Shown here: positions 7,260 through 13,250 of the stretch, piece after piece
How positions within the stretch are numbered: the stretch's first letter is position 1
How the letters are laid out: every line of letters begins with the position of its first letter
Source of the DNA: an uncultured Collinsella sp.
Lineage (GTDB): Bacteria; Actinomycetota; Coriobacteriia; Coriobacteriales; Coriobacteriaceae
Direction of reading: 5' to 3'
NCBI GenBank assembly: GCA_902475475.1
Contig: CABRZY010000021.1
Location: 1-15,372 of the forward strand
Length of the DNA: 15,372 bases
The notes under the pieces: generated by a model
The model's input: only the letters and a program-made list of their open reading frames with translations
Databases searched by the model: none
What the model was told of the DNA's origin: nothing
Position numbers and translations under genes: made by a program

Positions 7260-7310
7260 GTACCGCAAAAGCTGTTTGTATCCGGTACGAATCGTTCGTT
7301 GGTCTTTAAT
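7260..7310 (+). promoter_or_regulatory. Possible operator/promoter region of the mur cluster
   Basis: Two symmetric sites lie 24-74 bp upstream of the RpiR-type regulator gene. One is GTACCG (7260-7265) with CGGTAC (7283-7288), separated by 17 bp. The other is ACGAA-TCG-TTCGT (7287-7299). TTTAAT (7305-7310) could be a -10 box, though its -35 box is poor. RpiR regulators often bind palindromes upstream of their own gene, so autoregulation with MurNAc-6P as effector is a reasonable inference. Confidence 0.35.
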
Positions 7311-7333
7311 TCTTCTCAACGGAGGTGTTTGAG

Positions 7334-8185
7334 ATGGCAAACGGATTGCTTTTGCGGCTTCGCGAGCGTGAGCTCAGCGCGAGCCCGGCGGAACGCAATG
7401 TCATCGCATATGTAAGCGCTCATCCGCACGAGGTGGTCGGGCTGTCCGTCCGCGGTCTTGCCGATGTCACGTTCTCCTCGCCCTCGAGCATTTTGCGCTT
7501 TTGCAAGCGTTTTGGTTTTGCGGGCTACAAGGAGTTCCAGCGCGAACTGATTGCTGAGCTGGCGCTCTTGGGTGACAAGAAAGACGTAGCCCTCGAGGAC
7601 ATCTCCATGGATGACAGCGTCGAACGTATCGTGGGGAAGGTGATGAAAAGCAACGTGCGCACGATCGAGGCGACGGCGCGAACGCTCGATTACACCGTCT
7701 TGGAGCGATGCGCGGCCCGTCTTAAGCGGGCACGCGCGGTCAATCTGTTCGGTATTGGTGCCTCTCGTTTGGTCGCGCACGACCTGGCGCAAAAGCTCAT
7801 GCGTGTCGACAAAGAGTGCCATCTGTACGACGACTGGCATGATCAGCTCTTATGTGCCAAGAACATGCATGAGGGCGATATGGCAATCGCCTTTAGCTAC
7901 TCGGGCTTGACGCAAGAGGTGCTGGACTGCACCGCCGAGGCTCAACGCCACAACTGTCCCGTTGTGGCCGTTACCAAAGTAGATGGATCATCCAAGCTTG
8001 CCACCATGGCCGATGCCGTGCTCGGCGTCGCTGCGAGTGAACCCTTGGTCCGCAGCGGTGCCATGGCTTCGCGTATGGCCCAGCTTATGGTTGTCGATGC
8101 CCTGTACGCTGCTTACGTTGCCAGCGACTACGAACGGGCGACGCATGTCATAAAGCAAAACTACATCGAGAAACAGGAAAGATGA
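7334..8185 (+). CDS. murR: RpiR-type transcriptional regulator with SIS domain (MurR-like)
   Basis: This regulator has an N-terminal HTH domain of the RpiR family (about 1-77, including VRGLADVTFSSPSSILRFCKRFGFAGYKEF). A C-terminal sugar-isomerase (SIS) phosphosugar-binding domain follows (about 125-265, with NLFGIGASR and AFSYSGLTQEV). Its length of 283 residues is normal. The ATG at 7334 has GGAGG (7321-7325) 8 nt upstream. murQ follows after 10 bp, so the two are co-transcribed. In known MurNAc clusters an RpiR protein called MurR senses MurNAc-6-phosphate and controls murQ and murP. Neighbourhood is the main reason for calling this one MurR; the family itself cannot tell which phosphosugar is bound. 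Confidence 0.85.
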   Translation: MANGLLLRLRERELSASPAERNVIAYVSAHPHEVVGLSVRGLADVTFSSPSSILRFCKRFGFAGYKEFQRELIAELALLGDKKDVALEDISMDDSVERIVGKVMKSNVRTIEATARTLDYTVLERCAARLKRARAVNLFGIGASRLVAHDLAQKLMRVDKECHLYDDWHDQLLCAKNMHEGDMAIAFSYSGLTQEVLDCTAEAQRHNCPVVAVTKVDGSSKLATMADAVLGVAASEPLVRSGAMASRMAQLMVVDALYAAYVASDYERATHVIKQNYIEKQER

Positions 8186-8195
8186 GGTGAATGAA

Positions 8196-9119
8196 ATGCT
8201 CGATTTAACAAAATTCACGACCGAACAGCGTAACCAAAGGTCAATGGACCTCGATACGATGACATCGCTGCAAATCGTCACGACGATGAACGATGAGGAT
8301 CTTCGTGCCGTCCAGTCGGTCACGAAAGTGTTGCCCCAGGTTGCCATAGCAATCGACTGGGCTGCTGAGACACTCGAGCGCGGCGGGCGCGTCTTTTACA
8401 TGGGCGCAGGCACCAGCGGTCGTCTGGGCGTACTCGACGCTTCGGAGTGTCCGCCCACGTTTGGCGTGTCACCCGATCTGATTGTCGGGCTCATTGCCGG
8501 AGGTGAGACGGCGTTTATCAAGGCTGTCGAAGGTGCCGAAGACAGCGATGAGCTTGGCGCGAACGACCTGCGAGAGCGTGGACTCTCGGACAAGGATCTT
8601 GTCGTTGGCCTGGCGGCAAGCGGTCGTACTCCTTATGTGGTGGGCGGCCTTGTGTACGCCAAGGCAACTGGGTGCAAGACCATTGCAATTGCCTGCAACC
8701 AAGGGTCGAAGATCGGGGAGAGCGCAGATCTTGCCATTGAGCCTGTGCCCGGTCCCGAGGTGCTGACCGGCTCAACGAGGCTCAAGGCGGGAACGGTTCA
8801 AAAGCTCATTCTCAACATGATTTCGACCGGTGCCATGGTCAAGATTGGCAAGGTATACCAAAACCTGATGGTCGATGTGCAGCAAACGAACGAGAAGTTG
8901 GTGGTGCGCGGCCAGAACATCGTGATGGAGGCGACCGGCTGCACGCGCGAGCGCGCCGTTCAGGCGCTTGCAGATGCCGGCGGCCACGTAAAAACCGCTA
9001 TTGTCTCGGTACTGTTGGACTGCGATGCCGAGCAGGCTACGGTAGCTCTTGAGCGGGCGCGAGGCCATGTCCGTGCTGCGGTGAGTGGCCATGAGAAGAG
9101 CAATGCCGATGCCCAATAG
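8196..9119 (+). CDS. murQ: N-acetylmuramic acid 6-phosphate etherase MurQ
   Basis: MurQ cleaves the lactyl ether of MurNAc-6-phosphate in the cytoplasm, giving GlcNAc-6-phosphate and D-lactate. The 307 residues show the opening TEQRNQRSMDLD, the SIS-domain signature GRVFYMGAGTSGRLGVLDASECPPTFG and IAGGETAFIKAVEGAEDS. The two acid/base glutamates expected from the E. coli enzyme (E83, E114) correspond to E84 and E115. Further hallmarks are STRLKAGTVQKLILNMISTG and KVYQNLMVDVQQTNEKL. ATG at 8196 is preferred over a GTG at 8187 because GAGGTGA (8184-8190) then serves as the ribosome site. It sits between the regulator (10-bp gap) and the PTS permease (57-bp gap). Confidence 0.96.
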   Translation: MLDLTKFTTEQRNQRSMDLDTMTSLQIVTTMNDEDLRAVQSVTKVLPQVAIAIDWAAETLERGGRVFYMGAGTSGRLGVLDASECPPTFGVSPDLIVGLIAGGETAFIKAVEGAEDSDELGANDLRERGLSDKDLVVGLAASGRTPYVVGGLVYAKATGCKTIAIACNQGSKIGESADLAIEPVPGPEVLTGSTRLKAGTVQKLILNMISTGAMVKIGKVYQNLMVDVQQTNEKLVVRGQNIVMEATGCTRERAVQALADAGGHVKTAIVSVLLDCDAEQATVALERARGHVRAAVSGHEKSNADAQ

Positions 9120-9176
9120 GTGCGCGGCGTGAGCTGATATGACATCCAGACGAGATACCCAATACAAGGAGGAGTT

Positions 9177-10607
9177 ATGACGAACAAAGAGCTGGCCCAA
9201 AAGCTGCTGGACCTTTTGGGCGGTAAAGACAACGTGCTGGCAAACGCGGCGTGCATGACGCGCCTGCGCGTGACCGTCAAAGACGCGGGCAACGTCGACA
9301 CGGAGGGCATTAAGGCACTCGACGGCGTGATGGGCCTGGTCGAGGACGACACGATGCAGATCGTGCTGGGTCCGGGCAAGGTGAATAAGGTGCTCGAGGA
9401 GTTCTCCAAGCTCACTGGCCTTGCGAAAGGCGTTGCCGATGAGAGCGTGGTTGACGCTGCGGCCACAAACAAGGCCGCGCAGAAGGCCAAGTACGAGTCT
9501 AAGCCGGTTCAGGCCTTCCTCAAGAAGATTTCCAATGTCTTCGTCGCCCTGCTTCCCGGCATCATTGCGGCTGGCCTCATCAACGGTATCTGCAACGTCA
9601 TTAACGTTTCGACGGCAGGCGCGCTTGCAGGCGAGTGGTGGTACCAGGGCATTCGTTCCATGGGCTGGGCCCTGTTTGCCTATCTGCCCATCTTGGTGGG
9701 CTATAACGCGGCACGTGAGTTTGGTGGTTCCGCTGCGCTGGGCGGCATCGCCGGCATGATGTGCATCGCCAACAGTGCCATGCCCCTGCTTGCGCCTGGC
9801 GCGGCTGATCCTGCCACTGCCATTCTGCTGCCGCTCACCAATGCGCAGTACAACCCCGCAGCGGGCGGCATGATCGCGGCTCTCATCGCTGGCGCATTTT
9901 TTGCCTGGATGGAGCGTCAGATTCGCAAGATTATGCCCAACGCACTCGACACGTTCTTGTCCCCGCTGCTGGTGCTCATCATCGGCGCCTTTGCTCTGAT
10001 GCTCGTCATCCAGCCGGTTGGCGCATGGCTGACGACTGCCATCTTTAGCGTTTTGACCTTTATCTTCGAGAAGCTGGGCGTCCTGGGCGGCTATATCCTG
10101 TCGGCAGGCTTCTTGCCGCTGGTTTCCGTCGGCCTGCATCAGGCGCTCACGCCGATCCACGCTATGCTCAACGATCCCGACGGTGCTACCAAGGGCATCA
10201 ATTACCTGCTTCCCATCCTTATGATGGCTGGCGGCGGCCAGGTCGGTGCCGGTTTGGCGCTGTACTTTAAGACCAAGAACGCCAAGCTCAAGAAGTACGT
10301 CGCAGAGTCCATTCCCGTTGGAATCCTGGGTGTGGGCGAGCCTCTGATGTATGCTGTTACGCTGCCGCTCGTTCGTCCGTTTGTGACGGCCTGCCTGGGT
10401 GCCGGATTTGGCGGCGCGCTCGCGGCGCTGCTTCACATCGGCACGGTTTCTCAGGGCGTTTCCGGTCTGTTTGGCCTGCTGATCGTCGTTCCTGGCCAGC
10501 AGCTCGGCTACGTTGCCGCTATGCTGCTTGCCTATGCCGCCGGCTTTGTCCTGACGTGGTTCTTTGGCGTCGACGAGCAGAAGATCAACGAGTTCTTTGG
10601 CGAGTAG
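9177..10607 (+). CDS. murP: PTS EIIBC permease, MurNAc-specific type (MurP-like)
   Basis: This membrane permease of the phosphotransferase system brings in its sugar and phosphorylates it, here probably MurNAc or the MurNAc-GlcNAc disaccharide to the 6-phosphate. The 476 residues begin with an EIIB domain (about 1-80) with the phosphorylated Cys26 in ANAACMTRLRV. After a linker, an EIIC domain (about 112-470) starts with FLKKISNVFVALLPGIIAAGLINGI and carries the substrate-binding GVGEP motif (385-389). No EIIA domain is attached, as in known MurP proteins, so it must borrow a glucose-type EIIA encoded elsewhere. An exceptionally good ribosome site, AAGGAGGAG (9166-9174), precedes ATG 9177. 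EIIBC proteins of the sucrose/trehalose/MurNAc group look alike. The MurNAc assignment rests on murQ and mupG on either side. Confidence 0.9.
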   Translation: MTNKELAQKLLDLLGGKDNVLANAACMTRLRVTVKDAGNVDTEGIKALDGVMGLVEDDTMQIVLGPGKVNKVLEEFSKLTGLAKGVADESVVDAAATNKAAQKAKYESKPVQAFLKKISNVFVALLPGIIAAGLINGICNVINVSTAGALAGEWWYQGIRSMGWALFAYLPILVGYNAAREFGGSAALGGIAGMMCIANSAMPLLAPGAADPATAILLPLTNAQYNPAAGGMIAALIAGAFFAWMERQIRKIMPNALDTFLSPLLVLIIGAFALMLVIQPVGAWLTTAIFSVLTFIFEKLGVLGGYILSAGFLPLVSVGLHQALTPIHAMLNDPDGATKGINYLLPILMMAGGGQVGAGLALYFKTKNAKLKKYVAESIPVGILGVGEPLMYAVTLPLVRPFVTACLGAGFGGALAALLHIGTVSQGVSGLFGLLIVVPGQQLGYVAAMLLAYAAGFVLTWFFGVDEQKINEFFGE

Positions 10608-10615
10608 TTTGATAT

Positions 10616-10642
10616 CGCGAGCCGTGTTGCTCGGGGCTCGCG
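10616..10642 (+). other. Hairpin just after murP
   Basis: CGCGAGCC (10616-10623) pairs perfectly with GGCTCGCG (10635-10642). No T tract follows, so it is more likely a 3'-end stabiliser or pause element than a terminator. Confidence 0.5.
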
Positions 10643-10674
10643 GCGCGCGGCAGATTTCTTGATGCTATGGTTGT

Positions 10675-10708
10675 GCCGGCGGGGCTAGCTGCTCCGCCGG
10701 CCTTTTTT
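10675..10708 (+). terminator. Strong intrinsic terminator between murP and mupG
   Basis: An 11-bp GC-rich stem (10675-10685 with 10691-10701, one G-U wobble) with loop TAGCT is followed by six T (10703-10708). The T tract runs straight into the AAAGGAG ribosome site of mupG. The terminator therefore sits inside the murP-mupG gap and may limit read-through into mupG. TATGGT (10666-10671) just before it fits the actinobacterial TAnnnT -10 pattern and could start a separate mupG transcript within the stem. Confidence 0.85.
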
Positions 10709-10724
10709 AAAGGAGCGTTGAAGC

Positions 10725-11777
10725 GTGAAAACGGGTATTTCGATTTATCTTTCCAGCCCTCTGCAGGATATTGAGCGGACGATTGAACGTGGTACCGCGG
10801 CGGGTGCGCGCTATGCGTTCACCTCGCTGCATATTCCCGAGGATGGGGGAGCGGCGTATGCCGATAAGGTCCGTCATGTGCTGTCGCTGCTTTCCGCCCG
10901 CGGCATTGCGCTCATTGCCGATGTGGGGCCTCGCACGTGCGATTTGCTCGGGCTTGAGCGCATCGAGGACTTGCGCGATCTGGGGTTGGAATACCTTCGT
11001 TTGGACTATGGCTTTAGCGCCCAGCGGGTCGCGGAGCTGTCCGGTGTATTTCGCATTGTGGTCAATGCATCGACAGTGAGTTCTGATGAAATCGCATCGT
11101 GGCGTGAGGCCGGTGCCGATGTGACTCGTTTTGCCGCCTGCCACAATTTTTACCCCAAGCCTTATACCGGTTTAGCTCTGGAGGACATTGCTCGGGTGAA
11201 TCTTCGTCTTGCGGCGCTTGGATTCGAAATCATGGCTTTTGTGCCGGGTGATGCTAACGTTCGCGGGCCGGTATTCGAGGGACTGCCGACGGTCGAGGCG
11301 CAGCGCGGTCGCGCGTCAAAGGTTGCCCTCAATATGCTTGAGCTTGCACATGGCGCCGATTGCGACATTGTGTTGGTCGGCGACCCCGATCTTTCCGATG
11401 CGGGCTGGGCGCAGTTTGCTCAAGTTTCCGCCGGATACGTGGACCTGCAATGCGAGCTTGAGCTCAGTTATGCCTATGTGCGCGGGCAGATTCATCACGA
11501 CCGACCCGACTCGAGCGTCCTCATCTTTAGGTCTCAGGAGTCACGTACGACGCTTAAGCCGGATTCCGTGCCGACGGATGCCGGAGCCGGCCTGCCGCGA
11601 AAGGCGGGGTCGATCGCTGTGAGCAATAGCGGATATGGGCGCTACGAAGGCGAGCTTGAGATTGCGCGGGTCGATCTTCCCGGTGACGAGCGCATGAACG
11701 TTGCGGGCCATATCACGCCCGAGGCAATGGAACTGCTGCCGTTCATCAAACGCGGATTCGGGGTACGGTTCGTTTAA
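10725..11777 (+). CDS. mupG: 6-phospho-N-acetylmuramidase, MupG/DUF871 family
   Basis: MupG-type enzymes hydrolyse MurNAc-6P-GlcNAc in the cytoplasm to MurNAc-6P and GlcNAc, the step between MurP and MurQ in the Staphylococcus aureus pathway. The 350 residues match the DUF871 layout. An N-terminal TIM-barrel-like domain (about 1-235) shows GISIYLSSPL (4-13), FTSLHIPEDG (32-41), ADVGPRT (65-71), LRLDYGF (91-97), ACHNFYPKPYTGL (138-150) and AFVPGD (171-176). A smaller C-terminal domain (about 240-350) ends GFGVRFV. The start is GTG at 10725, with AAAGGAG (10709-10715) 9 nt upstream. It lies behind murR-murQ-murP on the same strand but beyond a strong terminator. The family call is firm. The exact substrate is inferred from the family and the neighbouring genes. 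Confidence 0.9.
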   Translation: MKTGISIYLSSPLQDIERTIERGTAAGARYAFTSLHIPEDGGAAYADKVRHVLSLLSARGIALIADVGPRTCDLLGLERIEDLRDLGLEYLRLDYGFSAQRVAELSGVFRIVVNASTVSSDEIASWREAGADVTRFAACHNFYPKPYTGLALEDIARVNLRLAALGFEIMAFVPGDANVRGPVFEGLPTVEAQRGRASKVALNMLELAHGADCDIVLVGDPDLSDAGWAQFAQVSAGYVDLQCELELSYAYVRGQIHHDRPDSSVLIFRSQESRTTLKPDSVPTDAGAGLPRKAGSIAVSNSGYGRYEGELEIARVDLPGDERMNVAGHITPEAMELLPFIKRGFGVRFV

Positions 11778-11793
11778 CGTGTGACCCGCGGGC

Positions 11794-11799
11794 TACAAT
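11794..11799 (+). promoter_or_regulatory. Candidate -10 box for the ArsC-like gene
   Basis: TACAAT lies 70 bp before the ATG at 11870 and just after the mupG stop. No clear TTGACA-like -35 box is seen, so this is a modest-confidence promoter call. Confidence 0.4.
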
Positions 11800-11869
11800 T
11801 GGCCCATCATACGAAGGCGCCTCGTGTGGCGTGTGCCTGCGTTGGCCGATCTATATTCGGAGGATTCCC

Positions 11870-12229
11870 ATGACCGTACTGTTTGTTGAATATTCCAAGT
11901 GCTCGACCTGTAAGAAGGCCAAGGCATGGCTGGACGAACATGGGGTAGAGTACATCGACCGCGATATCGTTTTGGACAATCCCACGGCTGATGAGCTTGC
12001 GACCTGGATTGCTCGTTCGGGGCTGCCGGTGCGGCGTTTCTTTAATTCGTCGGGCATGAAATATCGAGAGCTGGGCCTGAAGGCGCGTCTGGATGCGGGC
12101 ATGACGGATCGGGAGTGCTACGAGCTGCTGGCGACCGACGGCATGCTGGTCAAGCGTCCGCTGCTGGTGGGCGACGACTTTGCGATTCCCGGCTTTAGGG
12201 AAGCGGCTTGGGCCGAGGCGTTGCTGTAG
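11870..12229 (+). CDS. ArsC/Spx-family thioredoxin-fold protein
   Basis: The 119-residue product belongs to the arsenate reductase-like ArsC family, which includes true glutaredoxin-type ArsC, the regulator Spx and YffB-like proteins. The N-terminal motif YSKCSTCKKAKAWL gives a CxxC pair at Cys11 and Cys14. The LVKRPLLV segment (93-100) contains the conserved Arg-Pro. Length is normal for the family. The ATG at 11870 has GGAGGA (11859-11864) 5 nt upstream; upstream in-frame codons from 11831 lack such support. No arsB, arsR or acr3 gene is nearby, so an arsenic role is not supported by context. A redox or stress function is equally possible. It converges on the minus-strand gene at 12302-12712. 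Confidence 0.85.
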   Translation: MTVLFVEYSKCSTCKKAKAWLDEHGVEYIDRDIVLDNPTADELATWIARSGLPVRRFFNSSGMKYRELGLKARLDAGMTDRECYELLATDGMLVKRPLLVGDDFAIPGFREAAWAEALL

Positions 12230-12235
12230 CGGCTG

Positions 12236-12283
12236 CGGAAAGTGCGACCCGGAATTCGCTTCCAGAATGGGATGCACTTTCCG
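12236..12283. repeat. Palindrome between convergent genes (bidirectional terminator or REP-like)
   Basis: Perfect 10-bp arms CGGAAAGTGC (12236-12245) and GCACTTTCCG (12274-12283) enclose a centre that continues pairing: CCC with GGG, and ATTC with GAAT. The whole forms an imperfect 48-nt hairpin. It sits exactly between the stop of the ArsC-like gene and the stop of the minus-strand gene, so it may end transcription from both sides, although no good T tract is present on either strand. Its form also fits an intergenic palindromic repeat. Confidence 0.6.
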
Positions 12284-12301
12284 TCGGCGGGCCTGCCTCA
12301 G

Positions 12302-12712
12302 TCAGTCCGCCAGCTGTGCCCATTCGTGCGGATCGTAGACCTTTACGTGCTTGTTGGGCTTGCCGCTCCAGTACTCCTCGTCCATAAAGGGCAGATATGC
12401 CTGAACGCCGGGGCAGATAAAGGGAATCCGCTGCTGTTGCAGTCGCTCGCGCTGGCGCTGCTCCAGGTGCGCCTCGGATATGACGGTTGGCATGCCGGAC
12501 AACTCGACGAGGCTTGCCTGGATTCGCTTAAGGTCGGGGAGTCCCGCGTGCCATGACATCCGCATGATCAAAAAGGATGCACGGCGGTATTTTGCCTGCA
12601 CCACAGTAATGGCGGGGCGCAGTGTGGGATGGATTTTGTCCCGTTCGGGCCAAAGGTCGGCAGTGATCTCAAGGCCCAGGGTCTCCCATAGGTAATCAAG
12701 CTCTTCGTCCAT
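12302..12712 (-). CDS. Hypothetical protein, possible truncated wHTH-regulator-like protein
   Basis: This is the only convincing minus-strand gene: 136 residues, ATG at 12712 (read on the minus strand) with a GAGGCG purine stretch just upstream. I do not recognise it securely. The segment from about residue 70 to 112, GMPTVISEAHLEQRQRERL then RIPFICPGVQAYLPFM, resembles a region I associate with some winged-helix regulators, where a restriction-endonuclease-like fold precedes or follows the DNA-binding part. No HTH is seen here, so it could be a shortened form. It has no signal peptide or membrane segment. It is rich in charged and aromatic residues and has a Trp/Tyr-rich acidic C-terminus. 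It converges with the ArsC-like gene and lies between two palindrome-bearing spacers. Confidence 0.65.
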   Translation of the reverse strand: MDEELDYLWETLGLEITADLWPERDKIHPTLRPAITVVQAKYRRASFLIMRMSWHAGLPDLKRIQASLVELSGMPTVISEAHLEQRQRERLQQQRIPFICPGVQAYLPFMDEEYWSGKPNKHVKVYDPHEWAQLAD

Positions 12713-12877
12713 GGCGCCTCGATATCTACGCGATCATTGATACTTCGATTGTGTTGCCTGGTGCTATCGTTTTCACGGTAGAATCTGCCAACGGTTGACG
12801 GCTACCGCTCGCGGCGTTTTGCCCTTCGTGTACAGCGGTCGGCTTCACAGGTCCTTCACGGGTTGGACTAAATTAGG

Positions 12878-12912
12878 CCAATTTGACTGAATTTCAAAAA
12901 AGTCAAAATTGG
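12878..12912. repeat. Near-perfect inverted repeat upstream of the tRNA promoter
   Basis: CCAATTTGACT (12878-12888) and AGTCAAAATTGG (12901-12912) are complementary apart from one extra base. The 12-nt A/T-rich loop lies between them. The right arm ends 3 bp before the -35 box of the tRNA promoter, so it could be an upstream activator or repressor site, or the end of a minus-strand transcript leader. Confidence 0.5.
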
Positions 12913-12915
12913 GGC

Positions 12916-12944
12916 TTGCGTCACGGCGAGACTTCCCGTATATT
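12916..12944 (+). promoter_or_regulatory. Promoter of the tRNA-Gln/tRNA-Glu operon
   Basis: TTGCGT (12916-12921) and TATATT (12939-12944) are separated by exactly 17 bp, a good sigma-70/SigA-type promoter. Transcription would start near 12951, about 38 nt before the first tRNA. Confidence 0.65.
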
Positions 12945-12988
12945 TCTTTCTTGCGCAAAGGCACAGCCGAGCGCAGCGATGCAGTCAT

Positions 12989-13062
12989 TGGGATGTCGTC
13001 TAATGGCAGGACAGCGGATTCTGGTTCCGTCAATGGGGGTTCGACTCCCTCCATCCCAGCCA
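12989..13062 (+). tRNA. tRNA-Gln (anticodon CUG)
   Basis: The 7-bp acceptor stem TGGGATG (12989-12995) pairs with CATCCCA (13052-13058). G is the discriminator base and CCA (13060-13062) is encoded. The anticodon loop TTCTGGT carries CTG, which reads CAG (Gln). The T-loop is TTCGACT. The U1-A72 pair and G73 are usual for glutamine tRNAs. It is the first gene of a two-tRNA unit, with 17 bp to the next. Confidence 0.95.
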
Positions 13063-13079
13063 TTGCATTTGCTACATAT

Positions 13080-13156
13080 GGCCCGTTCGTCTAGCGGTTT
13101 AGGACGCCGCCCTCTCAAGGCGGAGATCACCAGTTCGAATCTGGTACGGGCTACCA
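13080..13156 (+). tRNA. tRNA-Glu (anticodon CUC)
   Basis: The acceptor stem GGCCCGT (13080-13086) pairs with ACGGGCT (13146-13152), with a G-U first pair. A is the discriminator and CCA (13154-13156) is encoded. The anticodon arm CCGCC-CTCTCAA-GGCGG carries CTC, which reads GAG (Glu). The T-loop is TTCGAAT. The sequence is close to glutamate tRNAs of other actinobacteria. Confidence 0.96.
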
Positions 13157-13166
13157 AAATTGAACG

Positions 13167-13194
13167 CCCGGGCCTCGTAAGAGACCCGGGTTTT
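13167..13194 (+). terminator. Terminator of the tRNA unit
   Basis: CCCGGGCCTC (13167-13176) and GAGACCCGGG (13181-13190) pair with one mismatch around the loop GTAA, followed by TTTT. It closes the two-tRNA transcript before the TPR gene. Confidence 0.85.
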
Positions 13195-13250
13195 GTGTAT
13201 TGACCGTATATACGGCGCCTGCCGTGTTTCGCTCAGATCGAGGAGTAGCC

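Noticed and set aside
8772..10436. A 554-codon open frame on the minus strand, opposite murQ and murP
   Set aside because: It is a shadow of the GC-rich codon use of the real genes. It has no ribosome site and no recognisable domain, the composition is His/Arg/Gln-rich low-complexity, and the + strand carries two well-identified proteins over the same bases.
11870..12229. Arsenic-resistance locus
   Set aside because: Only an ArsC-fold protein is present. There is no efflux pump or ArsR regulator nearby, and this family includes many proteins not related to arsenate.
12845..13157. Small minus-strand open frames across the tRNA genes
   Set aside because: They are antisense translations of the tRNA-Gln and tRNA-Glu genes. 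Peptides such as ARTRFELVISALRGRRP are a known type of false protein from tRNA loci.
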